Assembly (NCBI GenBank): GCA_037974665.1
Contig: CM075770.1
Span: 67,529,850 to 67,593,849 of the forward strand
Length of the DNA stretch: 64,000 nucleotides
Direction: 5' to 3'
Source: Ehretia macrophylla
Lineage: Eukaryota; Streptophyta; Magnoliopsida; Boraginales; Ehretiaceae
Shown: in pieces, positions 1-9,239 of the stretch
Layout: each line of letters begins with the position of its first letter
Numbering within the stretch: the first letter of the stretch is position 1
Translations under genes and position numbers: made by a program
The notes under the pieces: generated by a model
The model's database searches: none
Seen by the model: the letters and a program-made list of their open reading frames with translations, nothing else
Told to the model about the DNA's origin: nothing

Positions 1-112
1 CAATGTAGATGAAAAGTCAACTAGTTTGGTCAAAGAAGGTGAAAGGTCAATAAAATGCAATTTAAATGAACTTTAAATGCTATTGAATACATGCCAGGTT
101 CGGGGTATCACA
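1..112 (-). mobile_element. Tip of an inverted LTR (L1 family)
   Basis: On the minus strand this is the first 112 bases of an LTR beginning TGTGATACCCCGAACC. By eye it is identical to the start of the solo LTR at 11562-11673. The LTR starts at base 112 and runs left out of the window, so it is a solo LTR or the 5' LTR of a minus-strand element. No purine tract lies outside its TG end, which argues against a 3' LTR. The neighbouring bases ATTTT (113-117) would be one copy of its target-site duplication. Confidence 0.85.
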
Positions 113-425
113 ATTTTAGGGAAGTGAATTTGTGCAGGACGAACGAAAAGGCTCGGTTAGAGATTTCTGGCATCTTTACAGGTACTCAATAAATCATATA
201 TATTATTGGATATGCATTTATAAAATGTGTAGCACAGGTATAATTGTTGAGGTAAAGTTATCTCCTTATCTTTAGAATACCTATACCTGTAATTAAGTTA
301 TCAATTTTGTTGCCATAAAGTTCTTGATTCTGTTAAACTGTTCTTCTAATTGTTGTTCAAGAATAAATGTTAAGGCCATACATCTTCCTTTAGATATAAG
401 AATATTCTATTGGACATGTGGAGTA

Positions 426-451
426 ATATATATATATATATATATATATAT
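426..451. repeat. (AT)n microsatellite
   Basis: Uninterrupted AT dinucleotide run of 26 bases inside the decayed internal region of element B. Confidence 0.95.
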
Positions 452-2697
452 TCATATGCTTATAATGGAAGTTTGACTTAGGAGCTGCTTTTGAATCAAA
501 TTCTTATATCTTCAAATTGTATAATAGACTATGTATATGATTGAATGCTTACTTGATTGGAATTAAGCATCATTGAACCTAATAAGGTGTATATTAACGA
601 GTTTCAAGTTCACTCAATGGTAAGATTATGACCTAGAAATTAAGAGATGAACTCGTGGAAATGGACGACAGGGGTTAGATTATTAAGGCATGAATAATGT
701 GTTTAAGTAACTTAACAATGGATGACCTCAAGACATGTAGGCAACTCTGGAGACCGAATTTAACAAGGTTGATGATTATTTGATATAACAAGATATAAGG
801 ATGCTGGAATCGAGGAATTAACATAGCTAGAACTCGTGTTTGGAAAACTGCACCTAAAATGTTAGGTCGGATAGAAGTGTAAGGAATTGAATTATACATT
901 AGATGACTAATGTTGCTAAAGGTCCTAAGTTGGATATTGGTGATATTAAGAATAATGGTATTAAATTGTTGCCCCTCGGATTTAGTTATGATTATGTGAA
1001 GTAAGTCATTCTATGCACTCGTTATTTAGATACCCTAAAGGATATTAGGAAGAATATATCCCTAAGTATTACCGATGGACCTAATATATAAACCATGGAA
1101 ATGAGATTAAAGCATTCGGTTACAAGTGGAGTCGTTAGGGTATGATTAGTAATCCTAAATAGCTAATAGTGAGTATGCATGATGATTCATGGTGAACCCT
1201 AGGGCCTAAGGTCAATGAGTCTTGATGCTCTTAGCTAGTTGAACATGTAAATGAGAAGAGTAATATTTCATATAGTTAAGATAGATATGAATTAGAGTTA
1301 CGATGACCCAAGAGGCTGTTGTTAGACAACTGTATTTAAGTGCACCGTTTCACTTCTAAAAACAAGCGGTTGGTAAACTTCGAATCGTGGTCGTTGAATA
1401 GAGGGTAAATCTTGTAGTGATAGTCAAATAAGTGGTTGATTACTTTTGAATTTCTATTAGGTTATGTTGAAGGATGCCTCGTGATCATAATTCTTATGTT
1501 GATACAACCCTAAAGTTATCTCGCGTAAGTATTTTATGAGCTAGATCATTTCGGTACCCATTTATAGTCCTAGCATTGTTGTTGTACAGCCGATAACCTA
1601 GTAGAGCATTGATATCACCTACATGGCGATGAACGCAGCTTGGTAACGTTAATGTCGAGGATATATTGTCGGGCATGAAGTATTCGAAGAAATGAGTAGG
1701 TCACTAAATGAGTAGGACCATTGTCTTCTTAAGTATGACGTAACCTTGGATTGAGGTGAGTGAAATTTATTTGAGATTGGAACTATTCGCCTTAGGAGTC
1801 TTGGTTAAGGTTAAATAAATTCTAAAGCCTCGTGACTTGAAGATAGAGATTTGAATAAGGAAGTAAATTGTGGATTACGAGTTGATGAGTTTACTTGTAA
1901 GAGTTGAACTAGTACAACATGATCGGTTTGCCCATGCAATTTCGATGGCAATTTGTTGGTGATACTTAATAAACCTTAGAGTTTGGGTTTAACGAATCTC
2001 AACGGTCTTTCTTCTTGATTACGAGTTTGAAGGTTAACGAAGCTGGGGAAGAATGTTAATGAATAGGAACCTGTAACTGGGAGACTAGTCGTTAAGAGAT
2101 TTGCTAATCTAATGCACCTACGAGATAAGGATTACGATACTATCGATAGATGACGATTTGAGATGGATTAGTTTGTTTGGTGAGTTCTTCCTGAAAATAG
2201 AGTCGTATTGTGGAAATAACTCATAACATGTGTATGTCCTACGTGCTAACAATTTTGAAGCTAGTTGATAGAATATGTAAATCTAATATAGATCTATCAT
2301 CTTGAAATTAGCGTATGTCACCATCGGATCATGGAATTATTGTGATATTCCTTTTCAGGGATGAATGCGAGATTGACACAACATGAGTCATGATTTTGCA
2401 GTTACAGTTCTATAGTTAGAATACCGATGCAACTTTGATGACTATGTTTGAAGACTCTAACCTTAGTTAATGAACATGACCTTAAGATCAAATGGAAGGA
2501 ATAGAGTCGTTCAAAGGAAAGAACTGTAAATGTAGAGGTCACACCGAATTAAATGATTAGAGAAACGTAGGAAGTGAATTTGTTGTGGTAAGAGATCACC
2601 AAACACGGGATGAACCGGAGTAGGAAGAATAACAAGGGTCAGAATCCGTCTAAATGACCTCAATAGGCAAGAATGAATTTCGGGACGAAATTCTTTT

Positions 2698-2710
2698 AAG
2701 GAGGGGAGGA
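2698..2710 (+). other. Polypurine tract of element B
   Basis: AAGGAGGGGAGGA lies directly before the TG of the 3' LTR, the position where plus-strand DNA synthesis is primed. The other gypsy PPTs in this window are close relatives (42329-42341 minus, 56322-56334, 62952-62963). Confidence 0.85.
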
Positions 2711-2734
2711 TGTGAGGCCCGACCCCGAATAACG

Positions 2735-3145
2735 TGTGTTACCTTGATTTACGTGCCATAGACCCCTAATTATATGACCGACCTTGGATTACTTGTCCTG
2801 TCTTGGTTTTTGTGCATACCTCGCCATACGTGCCTTGACCTAGAATAGGGTGCCCTAATCTCTGACTTACGTGCGGTACCTAGAAATACGTACCCTGACC
2901 TCGATGTACGTGTGTTACCTTGTTTCGTGTGCCCTAACCTTGAACTGTGTACCTTAATCTAGGTTTAAGAGTCGTACCTTGATTTGCGTGCATTACATTG
3001 AATTACGTGCCTTGCATTGGTTTACGTGCATTCACCTAGGATTACGTGCATTAGTCTTGAAGTTCGTGTCTACCTCGTGATTCGTGCCCTGCATTGATTT
3101 ATGTGTGTGTCTCGTAGTGCGTGCCATAGCCTTAGGAAAGCGTGT
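2735..3145 (+). repeat. Degenerate ~22-bp array in LTR B
   Basis: About 16-18 loosely conserved units with the core CCTTGATTTACGTGC and the recurring word ACGTGC or CGTGC every 20-27 bases. The array accounts for part of the unusual LTR length. The L2 LTR start (35513-35600) carries a two- to three-unit version of the same motif, so the array probably grew from a shared ancestor. Confidence 0.7.
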
Positions 3146-4056
3146 CCGCACGCTAATCAATAAAGAATCCTACACAAAGCACTAGACTATAAAATAATCC
3201 TACAAATACCACTAACTATTATTATAATCCTAATTCAAATCTCTACAAAATCCACTAACACCTAAATATTATATTTTAAACTCACTACAAGACAAAATCT
3301 CACAAACCTCTAAACATATCCTATATTCTATTCTACCTAAAATCCCTAAATACCCAACATTCTCTTACACACATGTTAAAACAATTCAAAAGATGACACA
3401 AATCTGAATTTTTGCATGCCCAAGGCCAACATATGCATCAACTTTTGCAAAAGCCTCATTTTTCTCTCATTTCTCTCACTTTCCTCACATTTTCTCTCTC
3501 TCCCTCTCACTCTCTCTCTCAATTTCGGTTTTGGCTGAGTTCTCTCCACCTCTTAGCTCATCTTCATCATCCTATGGTGCATCAAGACAAACCACAAGCA
3601 AAGAAACTCACCCAAGCAAGCTAGGATGCAAGAAACACACATGCAAGCATTTTGAGTCACCATTTTCGGCCTTGGTGAGTTTTTAAGCTTCCATTTCTTT
3701 TCTTCTTGTTCTAACGTCATGCATGTGCTAAGAGATTGATCACTAAGCTAGGAAAAATGGAGAAAAGCTAGTTGAAATCTCGGCTAAGCAAGAAAAAGAA
3801 GAGATTTGAGCTTCAACAAGTTTTTGTGCATCTTTGTGGTTGATTGCTAAGGTGAGGGTTAAAACCTTTTGAAAACTCTTCAAAAATTCACAGGCATGCT
3901 CATAAATGTGTGTATTTGCTTCTGTACTTGAGCTATATGGTCTTTCATAAGCTTAGACAACCATGCATGGCAAGATCTTGGCTTGAAAATGATGCTAGGT
4001 GAAGTCGAAATTGTTGACAGCTCTCTGACCAGTCTGTTCAAGGTTTGTTTAGCTAG

Positions 4057-4413
4057 GCAAATAATGTTGAAAATGCTTGAAAATTGGTAGGTAACTATTT
4101 TGGACGGTTTTGAACATTTTTCCCAGAAATAGGCCGAAGCTAATTTTGACTCTAAGGTCCTCAAAATGGAAAATCTTTAAAATGTGACCAAATCTGGAAA
4201 TCTGGAAAACTGAAGCAGGTTTTGGCAGATGCACTGACCTTGTGGAACGAACCATATTTGACTTTTTAAATGATGTCCAAAATGCATGAAATTTGGTGTG
4301 CTGCTATATTTTTCAGTTATGGACAATTTTGTCAGAAATGGACCAAGGCTAAAACTGACCCTAAGGACCTCAAAAACGTCAATTTCTGAAAAGTGTGCAA
4401 ATCTGGACAGTTT
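4057..4413 (+). repeat. Diverged tandem duplication (~200 bp) in LTR B
   Basis: Two diverged copies, about 4057-4210 and 4264-4413. Each has an AATGC-TGAAA-TTGG-TG start, then a CAGAAAT-GGCC-AAGCTAA middle, then CTAAGG-CCTCAAAA and CAAATCTGGA. It is an old internal duplication within the LTR, seen once in this window. Confidence 0.65.
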
Positions 4414-5126
4414 TGTGCTATTCCACTGTTTCGGCTATATCTAATGATCCCGAACTCCAATTGATGCAAGGTTTGTTTCTGATTTTAGTTAACTTCTTAA
4501 TATTTAATTTGAAATCTTAATCACTAAATTTGGAGATTGATTGCTTATCCTATTGATTGTGAGAAGATAGCCTATTGCAGTAAGGGTTTCACTTAATGTT
4601 GTGCTTAGAAAATTGTTGTGACTCCTCTTGTTGAATTAAATGCTTGGGATTATAGCTACGGGATGTTGTGTGGACTGTTTTGAATTTTTGAGGATGTTGA
4701 ATTAAATGATGCATGGTTTGAGATTGACTTTGAGTTGGGTTGAGGCTCAAATTGCACGAATATACATGACATGGAAACCCTAATGACTAGGTAGTTTTGC
4801 TAAGTATTGATCAATTGGACATTGTGTGGGAATTACATGCTTAGTGGGCTACCCGTAAATGTCTTATAACTTCAAATGTGATTTTGACCATTGCATGTTG
4901 ACAAATAAGCTTTTCTTGCACCCGAACCCATGATTGATGTCATTGCATGTTGAATAATCGTATCACTTGATTACGTGGACTTCGAAATGAGTTATATGGC
5001 TTGACTTGCATGTGTTACATGGCTGCCCGTTTAATGTTCATATGACTCTATGTGTTCTACAAGTGAAATTTCATGTCAAGCATGCCTCGTTCGTTTACTT
5101 GGCAATATGTGATCTTGAAATTGCTC

Positions 5127-5335
5127 GGAGGCAACCTACTTTGTTGTCCTCTTAATGTGAATTGTTAAAAGATATTCAATGGTTTATTTGAACATGATTA
5201 CTTGGCTGCCCGTTAAAGTTAATTTCTTTCAAACGGATATATGAAATGATTATATGTTCTTACAATGCCTTATATGCCAATATGTCAAAATGTGATCATA
5301 TACTTGCTCGGAGGCAACCTACTTTGTTGACCTCC
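5127..5335 (+). other. Doubled CTACTTT hairpin in LTR B
   Basis: Two near-identical hairpins, 5127-5151 and 5310-5335, each with the stem GGAGG-CAAC / GTTG-N-CCTC(C) and the loop CTACTTT. The second copy has a full GGAGG:CCTCC arm. Related hairpins with other stem sequences but the same loop occur in the L2, E and L3 LTRs. The function is unknown. Confidence 0.7.
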
Positions 5336-5394
5336 TAATGTGAAATGTTAAATGACATAAATGGGCATTGTATACAAGGTTGCAACCTTTCATT

Positions 5395-5545
5395 GTGGCA
5401 TGGTAGCGTTTCACGAACGCCGGGCGGCATAGGGCTTGCCGGTGCTCCCGTGACTACCATGGTCCAATTCCCTCTCTCACTTGGCATTCTACCCTCGGAG
5501 AGTTGGGTCGTAGGTTTCGGGGTATATCCGGAGTACACCCAATTG
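5395..5545 (+). other. GC-rich conserved LTR module, copy in B
   Basis: A GC-rich block in an AT-rich LTR containing GGGCTTGCCGGTG and then GTTGGGTCGTAGG..CGGGGTATATCCGGAGTA. The same words in the same order occur in LTRs of A, L1, L2, L3, L4, D and E. It is open in more than one frame, but alignment between families is better at DNA level than in any single protein frame, so I do not call a gene. Confidence 0.65.
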
Positions 5546-5839
5546 GGAACGATAAGTGGATTATTGAAGTCGGCCGCAACAAATGAATCGAAATTGATAT
5601 TGAGAGCAAATGCTCACCGTATCCTTTTTACTATGTGTATAAGTACTCTCGCTTGGTTCCTAGAGAACCTCGGGGAGGAAAGGCTGGTATTTATGTTCCC
5701 TTACTTTGTATCCATTACTCGATTTGTTTCTTATAATTGCGTACCTTATTATTTGTAATACGTGACATGTTCTCAAAAAGAATTTTCATAAATTGAACCG
5801 AAAAATGAGTTTCAAAACGTATTTCTCGTTCCCCCTCGC

Positions 5840-5937
5840 TGAGTTCATAAGGACTCACCCTCTTTTTTATCACAGGTGAAGAAGAACAGGTACAGGTATC
5901 CGAGGACAACGTGCCTATCGATGATTCCTTGGAGTGA
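5840..5937 (+). other. Hairpin plus acidic mini-exon in LTR B
   Basis: A hairpin TGAGTTC (5840-5846) / GGACTCA (5851-5857) is followed by a pyrimidine tract and CACAG (5871-5875), a good 3' splice-site shape. From 5876, with the first two bases completing a codon, the frame reads GEEEQVQVSEDNVPIDDSLE and stops at 5935-5937. The same layout and phase occur in the A, L2, L3 and E LTRs. No upstream coding exon is identified; in this phase a TAA lies just before the candidate donor at 3851. It is either a real mini-exon or conserved non-coding sequence that happens to be open. Confidence 0.5.
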
Positions 5938-6562
5938 TTGTCTGTCCCTACGTGCTTTTGTGCTTTGCCTGAAAGTGGTTGCTATATGGATGTTGTGTTT
6001 GATTGCAAACTATTTATTTTGTAAATGACCCCGTTGTAATTTGGGTCTAATTATGGAATTGTACTATCTATAACTGGACGAACTTTTATTTGGTTGTTTT
6101 CTTTCGTTTTCTTAATTAGTAGTTATCATAGGCATTCAAACCACTAGATGAACAATCAACTAAGTTAATTCTATCTAATTTCACTTAAGTGCTCATTTGC
6201 AACCTAAAGGATAATAGGTACTTGCATGATAGGAAATTGACAAATAAACGGGACATAGTTATTATGTTAGACTTATTGACCAAACGAGACTTTCAAGATA
6301 AACCAGTAGGCAAATCGGTTGGTGTCAAATAGGAGTCCTTAATGGAATTGGATTAATGATTAGAATAATTGAGGCGTTTAGAGAATTAAGTCAAACCAAA
6401 GAACCCAATTACAGCCATTATGCTGCCGGTTTTCTGAAAAATTTTGGAGTTTAGGCCAAAATGTTAAGTGTTAAATCTTCATAAAGAGTTAAGTATGTGA
6501 TATTAGCTGAATGTTTAGTTTACACCCTAGTCTAACCTTATAGGCCGGGTTGGGGCGTGACA

Positions 6563-6684
6563 GCCCTACTCATTCGATCGATGGTAGTTGCCATCAAATT
6601 AAACATTGCTTCCCCAAGGTTGGCTTGATCCACATTACCCATTGCTTGAGAACCGGTAGTACTACGGGTGTTAGGTCCTGCCAT
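6563..6684 (-). pseudogene. Truncated gag start of gypsy element A
   Basis: On the minus strand an ATG at 6684-6682 opens a frame starting MAGPNTRSTTG and running about 40 codons to the boundary with LTR B at 6562. It lies downstream of the PBS and leader, where gag of a gypsy element starts. The Gln/Asn-rich N-terminus with a following acidic helix matches the usual start of chromovirus gag, but the conserved gag domain is not reached. The remainder must lie left of the nested element B, outside the window. Confidence 0.6.
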
Positions 6685-6981
6685 CTATAGATATGTAGTA
6701 GACAAAACTCATGGTTATATGACATGTATGCACTATTATACGAGAGTTAATATAGGCACCAACAGTACTCCTAATATGTTTAATACATATAAACATACCT
6801 AACACATAGATTACATATAAGTAATTATAGCACGTTAAGCGCATAGGTTCACATAAGCACGTATAACACTGAGGCATGTTCATTCTATGGTCCTACCCAC
6901 TACCCAGGGGTTCAAAACCCGGACTACGCTAACATATGCTAGCTCTATACTAACTAAGGCTAGCTCTGATACAACTATAGT
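6685..6981 (-). other. Leader and PBS of gypsy element A
   Basis: The minus strand next to the LTR end carries TTGTATCAGAGC (plus 6963-6974), one base off the TGGTATCAGAGC complement of initiator tRNA-Met and separated from the LTR by a few bases. The remaining ~280 bases to the gag ATG are an untranslated leader with no other recognisable element. Confidence 0.75.
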
Positions 6982-7307
6982 TGTCACGTCCCTACCCGAA
7001 TACCTGCAAAGTGTATGGCCGGAACGCGACATTCGAAATCGATAAATCTTAAAATTGAAAGCTTAACAACCTGTTCATCCATCTTATATTCCATCAGAAT
7101 TCAAAGGTCAACCAAGTTAACGGCCTTAGAAGAGAAACCATAATTAGTTACATATGTACAAAACCTTGAACCACATGTCCATACATAAAGTCTAGATAAT
7201 ATTCAGGTATGTAGGTTTCAAAAGAACACATTTTCTTAGGTACATAGTATTTGTCCAAAAGAATCAGTTATCCAATAACTATCTTAAGTTACATTAACAC
7301 GTCGTAA

Positions 7308-7430
7308 TCACATAAGGCAGAAACCCTCAATGTCATACCAAGAAGTTTTCTCATCATTTCGAGTGGCCTGCTCGTCCTCAACCTCACCTGAAATATTGAA
7401 TGAGGGTGAGCTAATCCTGCATATAGCTCA
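7308..7430 (-). other. Hairpin plus acidic mini-exon in LTR A
   Basis: On the minus strand a hairpin TGAGCTA / TAGCTCA (7430-7407) precedes ATTTCAG. From 7387, in the same phase as in the other LTRs, the frame reads GEVEDEQATRNDEKTSW and continues to a TGA at 7310-7308. It is acidic but less similar to the others than E is to L3. I infer homology from position, phase and the hairpin. Confidence 0.45.
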
Positions 7431-8832
7431 GTGAGGATGAAATAGGAAGGTTTTCGTAAAGATTTTATCGTTCACAAATGTTTTAGCAAACGTGCAATGC
7501 ATAGAATATCATAACGAATTCATTCATCAGTAAACATTAATCATATCTTCCCCCGACGTATCATTGGTTCCCGGTGATTCGATTGTTCTGGGGCATTCAA
7601 TGGTGCTCGGCAAGAGAAGAAAGCAATACAGTGGTAGCCGAGGTATATCGGCAAGCCCAACGCTACCCGGAGTTCTCGTCACTACCTTATTCAATGATGG
7701 TTGCAACCTAACAGCGCATTTACAATTCGTATACATATACATTTTACATAAACAAGTAAGTTTAGTCAATCATATAGCATATCCGAGTACATTCTATATT
7801 TCGCATTATGTAAACGTGTCAAACATTTATCATATACTCGCATGGACATGTAAGCTCCTTTAATATTAACACATAATAACAATAAATAACAAGGAATAAC
7901 AAGAACTTGCAAATTGTCTACTTAATCAATACCTACAATAGCATACACTAGATACACCAAGAAATCCAATACTTCTGCAACAGCCTAACTTAGGAGGTAA
8001 ATTTGCCTACTTTCCCAAAGTCCAATTAATCTAATTTTGGTATATAATCGAAGCTTAACAATTTAGATAGTTAAAGAATCAAACGAAATGCAATTCGGAG
8101 TTGAATCGAGTGAGATACGGCTTCCGAAAAAATATTGCGGAAAATGTCTATCGTCCGGTCGACTGATCCGGTCGACCGTATCCGACTTGACTCGCCTAGT
8201 AGTGACTTCCGTGCGACTATCTGGTAGACCAGATCCGACTTTAGTCGCCCGAACCTGACAGCAAAATATACGAATCTGCATTTTCTTGCCTCTTTGCTCA
8301 ACCTCTTAACTCTAAACCTTAGCCATTACTCTAAACACAAACTCCACAGCTTTACAACCTCAAAATCATTACTTATCAAGCTATAACATCATCCCTAACC
8401 ATCAACTTATCCTAAGCATTCAAGTTCAATTTTGCCTTTTCTCTCCTTACAACTACTTTGAACATATTCCACACATATAATGCATCATACAACACATGTA
8501 ATACTCTTCAAAATCATCAAAAGCTAATAGAAACAATTTCGAGCCAAGAAAAACACTACATTAACCTTTTGAAACCCTATATGACTTGATATGACAATAC
8601 GAAGTTCAAATTCACAAAACAAGCTCATATATTCCATCATTATGCTCAATACACGTACATAATTCATCAAGCATGCTTTATATGTCTTTTACAAAGCTTT
8701 TCAAAAACATCCCTCACCTCAACAATGCAAGAGAAATGCTAGTTCGAGGTTGTAGGATGAAAGTCAAGTTTCAAAAATGGCTAACAATGGCTTCTTCTCA
8801 TTTTCTTCTTCTTTTCCCTCCTTGATCATGTG

Positions 8833-8912
8833 AGTGAGTGTATGAGTGTGTGTGCAGAGATTTGTGTGTGTGTGCAGAGATTTGTGTGTGTTTGAGTGTG
8901 TGGTGTGTGTTT
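8833..8912. repeat. GT-rich repeat with duplicated GCAGAGATTT unit
   Basis: TG dinucleotide runs broken by two copies of GCAGAGATTTGTGTGTG and then by variant GTGTTTGAGTGTGTGG. It is a simple-sequence tract inside the LTR of element A. Confidence 0.85.
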
Positions 8913-9239
8913 TAAGTAAGAGAGAATAGTGTTGTTAGGTGAGATATTATTTGACATGCCAAATGACAACCTTGCCCTCCAACTTAATGTTATTTACTCC
9001 ATGTCATTCTAGTTGTATATTAACTAGTTAGTTGCAAGGTTTAGTTCAATAATATTTAATTATCCTCCTTCGACATTTAAAACACGTAATGGCATGTTAA
9101 ACAATGAAATACACGTAAATCGATATAAATGATCCTAAAACAATATAAATGCACATAAATCAATATAAAAGCATACATAATAATTTAATTATGTATGATA
9201 TGGCCTATATGCATATGTGGTCTCAGGCTGGGCTTTACA

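Larger units (their letters stand above)
113..2710 (+). mobile_element. Decayed internal region of gypsy element B, 3' part
   Basis: This stretch ends in a typical plant Ty3/gypsy 3' junction: a GGGACGAAATTC-like motif (about 2678-2692), a polypurine tract and an LTR start. I could not recognise integrase, chromodomain or any other retroelement protein in any frame, and only very short open frames remain. It may be badly decayed pol, or the long non-coding 3' region that some gypsy lineages (for example Tat/Retand types) carry. A (TA)n run lies at 426-451. The assignment to element B rests on position and on the PPT alone. Confidence 0.5.
2711..6562 (+). mobile_element. 3' LTR of gypsy element B, 3.85 kb
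   Basis: The LTR starts TGTGAGGCCCGACC after the PPT and ends GTTGGGGCGTGACA, the same ending as the L2 LTR (37895) and close to that of L3. At 3852 bp it is much longer than the other LTRs here (2.3-2.9 kb). The excess includes a degenerate repeat array (2735-3145), an internal duplication (about 4057-4413) and a doubled hairpin (5127-5335). A candidate splice donor AAG|GTGAGGG is at 3849-3857, a GC-rich module at 5395-5545, and a terminal hairpin with acidic mini-frame at 5840-5937. It abuts the gag of element A at 6563, so B appears inserted into A. GCCCT (6563-6567) would be one TSD copy; the other is outside the window. Confidence 0.8.
6982..9239 (-). mobile_element. 5' LTR of gypsy element A
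   Basis: On the minus strand it begins TGTAAAGCCCAGCC (plus end 9239) and ends GGGACGTGACA (plus 6982), giving 2258 bp. It borders mitochondrial-like DNA at 9240, where CCCAA (9240-9244) would be one TSD copy. It carries the shared LTR internal order: a GGTGAGGG donor-like site near 8716, a GC-rich module about 7560-7685, a TGAGCTA/TAGCTCA hairpin (7407-7430) and an acidic frame (7308-7387). No CTACTTT hairpin was found in it. A GT-rich repeat occupies about 8833-8912. Confidence 0.75.

Noticed and set aside
2711-3145. ACGTGC array read as a CRISPR-like or satellite array
   Set aside because: Units are only 20-27 bases and poorly conserved, with no constant repeat and variable spacer; it lies within an LTR.
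5335-5758. Overlapping open frames on both strands across the GC-rich module of LTR B, with look-alikes in other LTRs
   Set aside because: The resemblance between families follows the DNA and not one frame; indels between families are not multiples of three. Recorded as a DNA/RNA module instead.
8071-8301. Paired overlapping minus-strand frames of 72 and 76 codons
   Set aside because: Both lie within LTR A upstream of the donor-like site, have no homologue in the other LTRs and overlap each other in different frames.
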